Shown: one piece after another, positions 14,535-22,395 of the stretch
Position numbering within the stretch: position 1 is the stretch's first letter
Layout: each line of letters begins with the position of its first letter
Origin: an uncultured Elusimicrobium sp.
GTDB lineage: Bacteria > Elusimicrobiota > Elusimicrobia > Elusimicrobiales > Elusimicrobiaceae
Reading direction: 5' to 3'
DNA: 22,440 bases
Assembly: GCA_902787065.1 (NCBI GenBank)
Contig: CADAFA010000018.1
Location: forward strand, 1 to 22,440
Program-made: the position numbers and the translations under genes
The notes under the pieces: model-generated
The model's input: the letters and a program-made list of their open reading frames with translations, nothing else
Told to the model about the DNA's origin: nothing
The model's database searches: none

Positions 14535-15514
14535 TGAAAAAGATATTTCTCTTTTCCCTTTTAGGTGTTTTGCTAGCAGGCGGGATAGGTTCCTACTTTT
14601 TTGTGCGCCATTATTTAAACCACGAAGGCGCACCTGTAATTGTCGAAATCCCAAAAGGAACGCCACCGAAACAAATTGCCGAAATTTTAAAATCAAACGG
14701 TGTTATTAAAAGCACTTTAGTTTTCCGCGTATGGCTTAAAATGAGTGGGGCTGATAAGCTTTTAAGAAGTGGCACTTTTGAATTAAATAAAGAAATATCT
14801 TCCATAAAAGCTATTTGGCATTTGGTTAATGATTCCGGTACTCCTACATATAAAGTGACAATCTTAGAAGGTTGGCGGCTTGAAGAAATTGCCGATGAAC
14901 TTTTTAAGCAGGGTATCTTGGCAGACAGAGATATGTTTTTAAATGAGGCCAAACGCATTAGTGCCGAAGGTTTTTTGTTTCCTTCCACTTATAAACTCCC
15001 AAAAAATATGCCACCTTTGGAAGTTTTAAAAGTGATGTATCAGGAATATGAGAAAAATATTTTGCCGATTATAAATTCCCCCCAAAACATAACAAATTTA
15101 ACGGAGCAGGAAATTATTACCCTTGCCTCCATAGTGGAACGAGAGGCTGTTTATAACGATGAGCGCCCAAAAATTGCCGCAGTGTATTTAAACCGCCTTA
15201 AAATAGGCAAACGTTTGGAAGCAGATCCAACTGTGCAATATGCCTTAGGTTATAATTTAAATGAACAACGACATTGGAAAAAGGGTTTAACTTACGGCGA
15301 TTTAAAATATGATTCCCCTTATAACACTTACCGTTATGCCGGTTTGCCGCCCGCGCCGATAGCAAGCCCAAGTGCAAATTCCGTCAAAGCGGTTTTGAAC
15401 CCAACCCCTGATTTTGAGGCCCTTTATTTTGTAGCCGATAAAACAGGCCGCCATATTTTCAGCAAGACTTATCATCAACATCTTCAGACCATAAAGGCCA
15501 TTAGAGGAAAATAA
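14534..15514 (+). CDS. mltG: Endolytic murein transglycosylase MltG
   Basis: A 326-residue membrane-anchored YceG-family enzyme that cleaves nascent glycan strands in the periplasm and helps terminate peptidoglycan chains. One N-terminal membrane helix lies at about 4-25. A LysM-like segment follows (IPKGTPPKQIAEILKSNGVI). The catalytic region has LASIVEREAVYNDERP with the expected catalytic Glu202, then VYLNRLKIGKRLEADPTVQY and the C-terminal YAGLPPAPIASPS motif, all family hallmarks. Length is typical. The start shares one base with the tyrS stop (14534). Confidence 0.93.
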   Translation: MKKIFLFSLLGVLLAGGIGSYFFVRHYLNHEGAPVIVEIPKGTPPKQIAEILKSNGVIKSTLVFRVWLKMSGADKLLRSGTFELNKEISSIKAIWHLVNDSGTPTYKVTILEGWRLEEIADELFKQGILADRDMFLNEAKRISAEGFLFPSTYKLPKNMPPLEVLKVMYQEYEKNILPIINSPQNITNLTEQEIITLASIVEREAVYNDERPKIAAVYLNRLKIGKRLEADPTVQYALGYNLNEQRHWKKGLTYGDLKYDSPYNTYRYAGLPPAPIASPSANSVKAVLNPTPDFEALYFVADKTGRHIFSKTYHQHLQTIKAIRGK

Positions 15515-15530
15515 AGCCCCCAAAAGATCT

Positions 15531-15577
15531 TATAATTTTGTATCATTATATTAAGATGTAAATTTATGTTAGGAGGT
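15531..15577 (+). promoter_or_regulatory. Candidate hppA promoter -10 and strong Shine-Dalgarno
   Basis: TATAAT (15531-15536) lies 17 nt past the mltG stop, and a second -10-like TATATT is at 15547-15552; neither has a good -35. AGGAGGT (15571-15577) is a near-perfect Shine-Dalgarno 3 nt before ATG 15581. It lies inside the longer reading from 15566, which rules that start out. Confidence 0.45.
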
Positions 15578-15580
15578 TGT

Positions 15581-17941
15581 ATGCTAGACATGTTGTATGG
15601 TATTTCCGCCTTAAAAGTCAGTGAACAATATGCAATGTTCGGCGTTTTGGCGGTTGCACTTATCGGGCTATGGTATACCTTGTTCCTTAAAAAACAAGTT
15701 ATGGCTAATGATTCCGGTACAGGCAAAATGGTGGAAGTTTGGACTGCCATTAAAGAAGGGGCTGATGCTTACCTTCGCAAACAACTTAAATCGATTTTAC
15801 CAATGATCGGTATTTTGACAGTTTGTTTGTTTTTATCGGTTTATATCGTTCCTGTTTCAGCGGAAGCAAAAATTCGTTTCTCCGCTTACAGTGATGAAAC
15901 AGTAAAACTGATTATCGCTTTTGGGCGTGCAGGCAGTTTTATTTTGGGGTCTGTATTTTCTTTACTCGTCGGGCAAATCGGTATGCGTATTGCAGTGGCG
16001 GCAAATGTTCGTGTTACTGCTGCATCAAAACGCTCTTTTGGTGAATCTTTAAAAATAGCTTACCGCGCAGGTACTTGCACCGGTATGCTTACGGACGGCC
16101 TCGGTTTAATGGGCGGCACTTTGATTTTTATTATCTTCGGTGTTGCCGCACCGGATGCCTTGCTCGGTTTTGGTTTCGGCGGGACTTTGATTGCATTGTT
16201 TATGCGTGTCGGCGGCGGTATTTATACCAAAGCAGCTGATGTGGGTGCAGACCTCGTCGGTAAAGTTGAAGCCGGTATCCCCGAAGATGACCCCAGAAAC
16301 CCCGCAGTTGTGGCTGACCTTGTCGGCGATAATGTTGGTGATTGCGCAGGTATGGCAGCTGATATTTTTGAATCTTATGAAGTTACCATCGTTTCCGGCT
16401 TAATTTTAGGTCTTTCTTTGTGGCATTTAACAGGTATGTATGAGTGGATAGTTTATCCCCTCTTAGTGCGCGGTATCGGTGTATTTTGTTCAATTATCGG
16501 TACTTATGCCGTTAGGGATGATGGATTAAAAGGTAATGCCATGAAGGCAATTTTCAGAGGTTATGCAACTTCAGCAACGATTTCAATTATTTTGTTTGCC
16601 ATTGTTGCTTACTTCTACTTGCAAGGCTTAAAAGGCGGTTGGTGGAGGCCTTTCTTGGCTGTTACCATCGGTGTATTTTTGGCTATGGCTATTGATAGAA
16701 TTACCGAACACTTTACAGGAACGACAGGCTCCCCTGTTATCGAAGTTAAAAAATCAACCGATACAGGCTCCGCTACCACGATTTTGAGCGGTCTTGCCGT
16801 TGGTCTTGAAAGTTCCGTTTGGTCAATTTTAGTTATTGCCGTAACTATTTTTGCCTCAGTTTTAATCTTTGGTACTATTGACGGTTTAACCCCGGCTGAA
16901 AGAGTTACCTTTATCTTATACGGTGTTGCCATGACAGGTATCGGTATGCTTACCTTAACAGGTAACAATGTTGCTATGGACTCCTTTGGTCCTATTGCAG
17001 ACAACGCAAACGGTATCGGCGAAATGGCCTGGCACGACGATAAAGATGAAAATACCAAAAAAGCACGCCAAATTATGGCGGACCTTGACGGTGTAGGTAA
17101 TACCACAAAAGCAATCACTAAAGGGGTTGCAATCGGTTCAGCGGTAATTGCGGCAGTCAGCTTGTTCGGTTCTTATATGGTTGACGTCAGTAGCGTTCAA
17201 GCAGCTTTAAATGCAGCTTGGGCTAAAGAAGGTTTAAACCAAACTTTAACTTTACTTAAGGATATCGGCATTGTTGTATCTAACCCCGTAGTATTTGTGG
17301 GTATGTTAATTGGTGCTGCGGTGCCTTGGTTATTCTCCTCATTTGCAATTAATGCGGTAAGGCGTGCTGCAAGTTTGATTGTTAAAGAAGTCCGTCGCCA
17401 ATTCGGGCTTGGTATACTTGAAGGTAAAGCAAAACCGGATTACGGTACAACGGTTGCAATTTCCACCGCTGCGGCACAAAAGGAACTTATCATTTTGGCT
17501 TTGCTCGGTATAGTTTCCCCTGTTTTTGTGGGGCTTTCACTTGGTGTTGAAGCTTTGGGTGGTTTTTTAGCCGGTATTATCGTTTCCGGGCAGCTTTTGG
17601 CTGTGTTTATGTCAAACGCAGGCGGTGCTTGGGATAATGCAAAGAAACTTATTGAAGACGAACCCAGCGATATTGCAAAAAATACGGGTAAAGGCTCAGA
17701 ACGCCACAAAGCAAGTGTTGTGGGTGATACCGTTGGTGATCCTTTGAAAGATACCGCCGGCCCGGCTTTGAACCCGATGATTAAAGTCGTCAACATGGTA
17801 GCCGTAATTGTTGCACCTATCATTGTTGCTTACAATAATGAATATACCAAACTTTCCGCTTGGGGTTGGTGTATAGTTATTTGTTTACTTGCAATTTTGA
17901 CTTTCGTAATTTTAAAGAGCAAGAAACAAGTTTCAGAGTAG
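15581..17941 (+). CDS. hppA: Membrane-bound ion-translocating pyrophosphatase, K+-independent type
   Basis: A 786-residue integral membrane enzyme with about 16 hydrophobic segments that couples PPi hydrolysis to H+ (or Na+) export. Substrate-binding motifs are present: DVGADLVGKVEAGIPEDDPR, then DLVGDNVGDCAGMAADIFESY; the middle ADNANGIGEM; and the C-terminal GDTVGDPLKDTAGPALN. The position that separates subfamilies reads GNTTKAITKG: Lys here marks the K+-independent group (K+-dependent enzymes have Ala). By family knowledge this favours H+ pumping. It would recycle PPi from biosynthesis, such as the tRNA charging done by the neighbour tyrS product, and save ATP in a fermenter. The start is set by AGGAGGT. 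A strong terminator follows 20 nt after the stop. Confidence 0.95.
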   Translation: MLDMLYGISALKVSEQYAMFGVLAVALIGLWYTLFLKKQVMANDSGTGKMVEVWTAIKEGADAYLRKQLKSILPMIGILTVCLFLSVYIVPVSAEAKIRFSAYSDETVKLIIAFGRAGSFILGSVFSLLVGQIGMRIAVAANVRVTAASKRSFGESLKIAYRAGTCTGMLTDGLGLMGGTLIFIIFGVAAPDALLGFGFGGTLIALFMRVGGGIYTKAADVGADLVGKVEAGIPEDDPRNPAVVADLVGDNVGDCAGMAADIFESYEVTIVSGLILGLSLWHLTGMYEWIVYPLLVRGIGVFCSIIGTYAVRDDGLKGNAMKAIFRGYATSATISIILFAIVAYFYLQGLKGGWWRPFLAVTIGVFLAMAIDRITEHFTGTTGSPVIEVKKSTDTGSATTILSGLAVGLESSVWSILVIAVTIFASVLIFGTIDGLTPAERVTFILYGVAMTGIGMLTLTGNNVAMDSFGPIADNANGIGEMAWHDDKDENTKKARQIMADLDGVGNTTKAITKGVAIGSAVIAAVSLFGSYMVDVSSVQAALNAAWAKEGLNQTLTLLKDIGIVVSNPVVFVGMLIGAAVPWLFSSFAINAVRRAASLIVKEVRRQFGLGILEGKAKPDYGTTVAISTAAAQKELIILALLGIVSPVFVGLSLGVEALGGFLAGIIVSGQLLAVFMSNAGGAWDNAKKLIEDEPSDIAKNTGKGSERHKASVVGDTVGDPLKDTAGPALNPMIKVVNMVAVIVAPIIVAYNNEYTKLSAWGWCIVICLLAILTFVILKSKKQVSE

Positions 17942-17960
17942 TTGTTTGAAGTATTTATTT

Positions 17961-17995
17961 ACCCCCGTGTTGCTTATGCGCACGGGGGTTTTTTT
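17961..17995 (+). terminator. Rho-independent terminator after hppA
   Basis: A 9-bp stem ACCCCCGTG (17961-17969) / CACGGGGGT (17981-17989) with an 11-nt loop is followed by a seven-T run (17989-17995). It lies 20 nt after the hppA stop. Confidence 0.92.
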
Positions 17996-18004
17996 ACCGA
18001 AATT

Positions 18005-18051
18005 TTTCTAGGTCCAAATTTCTGTTGACATTTTTTTTTTTTTTCTAAAAT
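18005..18051 (+). promoter_or_regulatory. Repeated pilin promoter with poly-T spacer
   Basis: The 26-nt conserved block 18005-18030 (starting TTTCTAGGTCCAAATT, ending in a perfect -35 TTGACA at 18025-18030) is followed by 14 T, one C and TAAAAT (18046-18051). The -35 to -10 spacing is 15 nt, two short of the optimum. The same block recurs at 22396-22421 with at least 19 T. The conserved upstream part could bind a regulator. A homopolymer in the spacer makes promoter strength sensitive to slippage. Confidence 0.7.
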
Positions 18052-18057
18052 ATTAAT

Positions 18058-18581
18058 ATAAATAAGGTTTTACTTTGTTGGAGTTATTAGTTGTTGTTTT
18101 GATTATTGGTATTTTAGCCGGTATTGCCCTGCCGCAATATCAGTTGGCAGTAGATAAAAGTGAGTTTGCAAAATTATATTCTGCTGCAAAAGATCTTGCA
18201 GATTCTTACACTCGTTATCATATTATAACCAATCAAACAGCTAGTTCTTTTAGTGTTCTTGATATAGATTTTCCGTATGATGTTGAAAAAAAGGTTGTGG
18301 CTCATGGGTATGTTTGCCGCATAAATGGAAATATGTATTGTTGTGTTTTGGGTCTCAATAATAATTCAACTATTATTTGTGGTAAAACTGATTATAGTTT
18401 TGCTAGTTGGCTGACAAATGTAAGAACAAATCCTAAACCCTCTTGCATGGCTAAAAATGATAGTAGCCGGGCGACAAAGTTATGTAAAAGTTTATGGAAT
18501 AAGCAAACTGTTACATACTCATCAAATTTGTTTACACCGGAAGGAATAGTTTCAGGTTTGTGGACGATATATCCAATGTAA
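18058..18581 (+). pseudogene. Type IV prepilin-like gene without a usable start
   Basis: From 18066 the frame reads GFTLLELLVVVLIIGILAGI and then ALPQYQLAV, a perfect prepilin-peptidase site (Gly-1, Phe+1, Glu+5) and pilin helix, followed by a Cys-containing globular part; about 171 codons to TAA 18579-18581. However, the codon before Gly is TAA (18063-18065). The expected start position, 6 nt after the -10, reads ATA-AAT-AAG; one base substitution (ATA for ATG) and one missing A would restore Met-Asn-Lys-Gly-Phe. A TTG at 18075 could start a shorter chain but would lose the leader. It is probably a silenced copy, unless the sequence has errors here. It ends 2 nt from the convergent recO stop. 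Confidence 0.7.
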
Positions 18582-18583
18582 TT

Positions 18584-19306
18584 CTAAGCCGGTTGTAAAA
18601 CTTCTTCTAAAACTGATAAGGCCTCACGTACTTGCGGGCTTGTAACGCGGGAAGATTCTTCCAAAGGAATAGTCAAATCAAGTTCATTTATTGTGTTTAA
18701 AGGGTAAGTCAAATATTTGTTTAAAAACCGTCTGCAAACATAGCGCGCTTTGTTTAAATAGACAATATCTTCTGTGGTATTAAAAGTTAAATTGTGTAAA
18801 TTTTCTTTATGTAAAGCAGTCCAAAATTCAGATGGAATATTTAACAATGGTTTTTCTGCCACACCATAACCGCTAAGTTGCATTAATCGGAGCAGAAATG
18901 CAGGGGCAGCTGCCTCATTAAATTTAAAATTATCAAGTTCTGAAAGGGAATTTTCAAGTAAATAAAATTTATTTGGGTTTGGGTTTTGTTCCGGTGTTAA
19001 GCGGTGCATAAGTTCACAAAAGTGTAATGCCAAATTTGTTTTATGAGCATTTCGTCTTAAATTAGGGTAGACGGTAGTTAACTCTCCCCCTGTTGCACAA
19101 CCTATGCTGGCATTAGTTCTAAAATAAATGCGTACTTCCGAATTCACAAAAGGTTCGCTAAAGGCTTTTAGTTTTGAGGCCTCTTTATTTACGCCGGGGA
19201 AACGCAAAACGATACGCCCATGGTTTAAGGAATAGGCGCTTACCATACGGTCGCGTTCCCTAAAGTGTCGCCGGAGTAGCACAATTATATTGTCATTGAA
19301 GTACAT
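18584..19306 (-). CDS. recO: DNA repair protein RecO
   Basis: 240 residues from ATG 19304-19306. The N-terminal OB-fold pattern is clear: NIIVLLRRHFRERDRMVSAY, then HGRIVLRFPGV and SKLKAFSEPFVNSEVRIY. The helical C-terminal part has the family's AAPAFLLRLMQLSGYG. RecO loads RecA onto SSB-coated single-stranded DNA and anneals strands in RecF-pathway repair. The zinc-finger cysteines seen in many RecO proteins are absent. A longer reading to 19342 exists, but an extended -10 lies inside it 6 nt from ATG 19306, so the shorter start is preferred. It is convergent with the pilin ORF, 2 nt apart, with no terminator between them. Confidence 0.82.
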   Translation of the reverse strand: MYFNDNIIVLLRRHFRERDRMVSAYSLNHGRIVLRFPGVNKEASKLKAFSEPFVNSEVRIYFRTNASIGCATGGELTTVYPNLRRNAHKTNLALHFCELMHRLTPEQNPNPNKFYLLENSLSELDNFKFNEAAAPAFLLRLMQLSGYGVAEKPLLNIPSEFWTALHKENLHNLTFNTTEDIVYLNKARYVCRRFLNKYLTYPLNTINELDLTIPLEESSRVTSPQVREALSVLEEVLQPA

Positions 19307-19312
19307 AACTAT

Positions 19313-19321
19313 ATAATAGCA
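19313..19321 (-). promoter_or_regulatory. Extended -10 for recO
   Basis: Minus strand TGC-TATTAT (19321-19313) ends exactly 6 nt before ATG 19306 (intervening ATAGTT). Spacing and missing Shine-Dalgarno suggest a leaderless recO transcript. Confidence 0.55.
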
Positions 19322-19363
19322 AAAAAGTAGGAATTTTTGCATTTACTATTCTTTGCCGGTGGC

Positions 19364-19599
19364 GTCTTTTTGGTAAATTTTGATTTTCATTTTCCTAGAG
19401 TACCGCAAACTCACTCCGTTCGTTTTACTCCTTGGTACACGTCGTCAAATAAAAATCAAGAATTTCCTCAAAAATACTTGCCGAGTTTGGGTGCATGGTT
19501 TGGTTTTATTGAATTTACTCTGCTTACTCCCCGCCCCTTTGCTTGCAAAGGCTGAGCTGTTAGGGGTGGGGCTATAAAATCAAAATTTACCAAAAAGAC
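19364..19599. mobile_element. MITE-like element with 24-bp perfect terminal inverted repeats
   Basis: The ends 19364-19387 (starting GTCTTTTTGGTAAATTTTGA) and 19576-19599 are perfect 24-nt reverse complements. A further complementary 6-mer pair, CTTTGC (19351-19356) / GCAAAG (19607-19612), lies 7 nt outside each end, flanked by ATT on both sides, a possible 3-bp target duplication. Inside, CCCCGCCCC (19529-19537) can pair with GGGGTGGGG (19563-19571), and CCTTTGC/GCAAAGG form a tighter hairpin. No credible protein is encoded. Related ends occur at 12656, 13201 and 13287. It is a small non-autonomous element or a structured intergenic repeat; no transposase is in the window. Confidence 0.7.
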
Positions 19600-19642
19600 T
19601 TTGACAGCAAAGATTAGTAATGCCACAACCTCCTTATAAAAA

Positions 19643-19651
19643 TGATAAAAT
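19643..19651 (+). promoter_or_regulatory. Extended -10 for rbfA
   Basis: TGA-TAAAAT (19643-19651) ends 6 nt before ATG 19658 (intervening ATAATT), the same geometry as the DMT permease and recO genes. There is no Shine-Dalgarno. It would make the rbfA-nrnA-truB-ribF mRNA leaderless. Confidence 0.55.
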
Positions 19652-19657
19652 ATAATT

Positions 19658-20014
19658 ATGATAGATAGAATAAAGCGCCTTGAAGAACTTTTTTTGCATG
19701 AAATAAACACTCATGTTACCCGCCTGATTGCAAGCGGGCATTTTACCGGTTTTATTACAATTACCGCCGTAAAAATTGCAAAAGATTTGGCAACTGCAAA
19801 AGTATATTATTCGGTTTTCGGAAGTGACGCAGATAAGAAACTTGCCGAGAGGAATTTTGAAGAACTCCGTACCAGAATCGGCACTTTGCTTAGGCCGCGT
19901 TTGCATTTGAAACGTATACCCTCGTTTCATTTTATCTTAGATAATACGCCTGAAAAGGCTGCGCGTGTGGAAGAAATTTTTGATAAAATTGAAAAAGAAC
20001 AAAACCATGAATAG
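19658..20014 (+). CDS. rbfA: 30S ribosome-binding factor A
   Basis: A 118-residue KH-fold protein that assists late 30S subunit maturation and 16S rRNA 5'-end processing. Family features are RIKRLEELFLHEINTHVTRL at the N-terminus, ITAVKIAKDLATAKVYYSVF in the centre, and the C-terminal RPRLHLKRIPSFHFILD followed by RVEEIFDKIEKE. Length is typical. It opens the rbfA-nrnA-truB-ribF cluster, a widespread order, and overlaps nrnA by 8 nt. Confidence 0.93.
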   Translation: MIDRIKRLEELFLHEINTHVTRLIASGHFTGFITITAVKIAKDLATAKVYYSVFGSDADKKLAERNFEELRTRIGTLLRPRLHLKRIPSFHFILDNTPEKAARVEEIFDKIEKEQNHE

Positions 20015-20830
20015 ATTAACCCAATTTAAAAAATTAAAAAAAGCAATTAAAAACGGTAAATATTTTTTTGTTGCCGGGCATCAAAATTGTGACGGGGACT
20101 CTTTGGGTTGCACATTAGCTGTCACTTCCCTTTTAAAAAGGCTTGGTAAAAAAGTCTACGCTTACAGTAAGGATCGCCCGGGTGAGGACCTTTTGTTTTT
20201 ACCTAATTTAGATATAGTTCACTTCGGAGAAATGCCCAAAAATCAAAAAATAGATACAATGTTTTTGCTCGAGTGTTCCGACAAAAAACGCGGTGGAGAT
20301 TTTGATGAACTGTTTAAATCTTCCAAACAAATTTTGAATGTGGACCATCATATTACAGGCGAAAAATACGGTACCGTAAATTATATTGAACCGAATGCTT
20401 CATCTACTGCTGAAATTATTGTCCAGCTTTTTGAGTTTTTAAAAGTTAAACCGACACCTAAAGAAGCCACTTGTTTATATACCGGTTTAGTGACGGATAC
20501 CGCGCGTTTTTTGCATTCAAATACTTCAGCAGAAGCTTTGCGATGTTCCGCTTATATGCTAGAGTGCGGTGCTGATATTCATACAATAAACGAAGTTCTA
20601 TATAACACAAAATCTTATAAAGAAGTTAAACTTCTTGGGCGTGCGCTTGAAAAACTTGTTTTACACCATGGCAAAAAAACTGCTGTATTGATGTCAGTGC
20701 AATTGCCTATAAATTCGGTGGTGGCGGGCATGCCAGGGCCGCCGGTTTTAAACTGCTCGGTGCCAAAATTGAGACGGTAAAAAAAGATTTACTCAAAGAA
20801 ATTAAAAAGGCTGTTTCCAATCTCAAATGA
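20007..20830 (+). pseudogene. nrnA: nrnA-like DHH phosphoesterase, frameshifted in the DHHA1 domain
   Basis: The N-terminal DHH domain looks intact: AGHQNCDGDSLG (23-34), LLECSDKKR (metal-binding Asp92), NVDHH (111-115, the family motif) and GLVTDTARFLHSNTS. The initial frame then ends at TAA 20778-20780 with an out-of-family tail (VVAGMPGPP...). The DHHA1 signature is in another frame: from about 20690 it reads DVSAIAYKFGGGGHARAAGF and continues to TGA 20828-20830, which overlaps the truB ATG as ATGA. About 45-55 residues normally found between the two parts are also missing. A deletion of roughly 150 bp that changed frame, near 20673-20690, explains both facts. Family members degrade nanoRNA or pAp; this copy should lack the substrate-binding DHHA1 lobe. 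An assembly error is possible. Confidence 0.78.
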
Positions 20831-21510
20831 ATATAACAAGCGCAATGCTACCTGTAGATAAAACAGAGGGTTGGACTTCCCATGATGTCATAAATGTTTT
20901 GCGCGGTAAATTAAATTTCAAAAAAATAGGCCATAGCGGAACTCTAGATCCTTGTGCAACCGGATTGCTTCTTTTGTTGCTTGGCGAAGCTACAAAAAAA
21001 CAACCGGAATTTTTGCATTTACCGAAAGTTTACCGCGTTTCTTTAAAACTCGGCACAGCTACAACAACTTGGGATAAAATAGGCGAAATTACCAAAGAAT
21101 TACCTTATAAAATGCCAACGGAAACAGAACTCCAAAATGCTTTGCAAAAATTAACAGGGGAAATAAAACAAAAAATTCCGTTTTTTAGCGCAAAAAAAGT
21201 GGGCGGTAAACCAATGTATACGCATGCAAGGGAAGGCGCAAATATTGAAAAGGAAACTTTAACTACCGTCTATAAATATGAAAATATTTCCATGCAAGAG
21301 GGTTTAATTAACTTTGATGTTTTTTTCTCAATTGGAACTTATGCCCGTTCGCTCGGCGTTATGCTTGCGGAACTTTTGGGAACTTGCGGGCATCTTGCAA
21401 GTTTACGCCGTTTAAGTATCGGAGATTATAATTTAGACGGTGCAATAACACCGGAGCAAATAAAAACTTTGCCCGCAGAGGATATTTTAAAATGCCTAAA
21501 ACCTTTATAA
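20827..21510 (+). CDS. truB: tRNA pseudouridine-55 synthase TruB (short form)
   Basis: A 227-residue enzyme that makes pseudouridine at position 55 in the T-loop of tRNAs. LPVDKTEGWTSHDV opens the catalytic domain, and KIGHSGTLDPCATGLLLL holds the catalytic Asp41. VYRVSLKLGTATTTWDKIGE and GTYARSLGVMLAELLGTCG are further family motifs. Typical proteins are about 300 residues with a C-terminal PUA-like domain; this one ends after the catalytic part, a variation seen in several phyla. The ATG overlaps the nrnA stop (ATGA) and the end overlaps ribF by 19 nt. Confidence 0.92.
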   Translation: MNITSAMLPVDKTEGWTSHDVINVLRGKLNFKKIGHSGTLDPCATGLLLLLLGEATKKQPEFLHLPKVYRVSLKLGTATTTWDKIGEITKELPYKMPTETELQNALQKLTGEIKQKIPFFSAKKVGGKPMYTHAREGANIEKETLTTVYKYENISMQEGLINFDVFFSIGTYARSLGVMLAELLGTCGHLASLRRLSIGDYNLDGAITPEQIKTLPAEDILKCLKPL

Positions 21511-22367
21511 CAATCGGCACTTTTGACGGTGTGCACCGCGGCCATAAGAAATTATTTACTTTACTTAAATACGAAGCAGAAAATTTAGGTTTATCCCCCC
21601 TCGCTTTAGTTTTTAAAATGCCTCCAAAAAATATTTTAAATAATAAGCTGGAGCAAAGTATTTTGCTTGATTTAAAGCAAAAAAAAGAACTTTTAAAAGA
21701 TATAAAAACCGTTTATCTTGATTTTAATAAAATCAAAAATTTAAGTGCGGACGAATTTTTTAATTTGTTGATTTTAAAATATAAAATGGGTGCGATTATC
21801 GTCGGTAAAGATTTTGCTTTCGGCAAAAACAGGCAAGGCAATATTTCTTTCTTGCGCGAAAAATGCAAACAAAAAAATATTGAACTTTTTGAGATTGATT
21901 TTGAGGAAGAAGATAATTCCAAAATATCATCTTCGCGTTTGCGCACCGCATTAAAAGCAGGTGAAATTCCTGCCATCAATAAAATGCTTGGCCGCCCTTT
22001 TGCTTTGGAAGGCAAAGTAATTTACGGTAATCAACTTGGTCGTAAAATCGGTTTTCCTACTGCAAATTTAGATATTAAAAAAGAGCAAATTTTGCCGCGC
22101 GGTGTTTTTGCAGTTTTAGTTTATATTGACGGTAAAAAATATAAAGGTATTTGTAATATCGGTTTAAAACCTACTGTTGCGGTAAACGGTTTACCTACTG
22201 TAGAAATTTTTATTTTTGATTTTAATAAAAATATTTACGGGCAAATTTTGCGTGCGGAATTTATTCAAAAAATCCGCGAAGAAAAAAAGTTTACCGGCCT
22301 TGGTGAACTTACCGAACAAATAAATGCCGACTGTGCTTTAGCAAAAAAGATTCTTCTTAAATTTTAG
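21492..22367 (+). CDS. ribF: Bifunctional riboflavin kinase / FMN adenylyltransferase
   Basis: A 291-residue enzyme converting riboflavin to FMN and FAD. The N-terminal nucleotidyltransferase domain has TIGTFDGVHRGHKKLF (FDGVHRGH at 11-18, the HxGH-type site) and VGKDFAFGKNRQG; ISSSRLR is the second nucleotide-binding motif. The C-terminal kinase domain has GRKIGFPTANL, PRGVFAVLV, YKGICNIGLKPTV and VEIFIFDF. Length is slightly below the usual 305-315. It is last in the rbfA cluster; no terminator hairpin is visible in the 28 nt before the next repeat. Confidence 0.94.
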   Translation: MPKTFITIGTFDGVHRGHKKLFTLLKYEAENLGLSPLALVFKMPPKNILNNKLEQSILLDLKQKKELLKDIKTVYLDFNKIKNLSADEFFNLLILKYKMGAIIVGKDFAFGKNRQGNISFLREKCKQKNIELFEIDFEEEDNSKISSSRLRTALKAGEIPAINKMLGRPFALEGKVIYGNQLGRKIGFPTANLDIKKEQILPRGVFAVLVYIDGKKYKGICNIGLKPTVAVNGLPTVEIFIFDFNKNIYGQILRAEFIQKIREEKKFTGLGELTEQINADCALAKKILLKF

Positions 22368-22395
22368 TTTTTTATTGTATATTTTTTAGTTTTTA

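Noticed and set aside
107..17989. Shared ACCCCCGT/ACGGGGGT terminator stems at 107 and 17961 as a mobile repeat
   Set aside because: Only the 8-bp stem is shared; loops and flanks differ, so convergent terminator design is more likely than duplication.
19337..19577. Two overlapping small ORFs (72 and 65 aa) upstream of rbfA
   Set aside because: They lie almost entirely within the inverted-repeat element and read its terminal repeat (VFLVNFDF); no ribosome site and no family resemblance.
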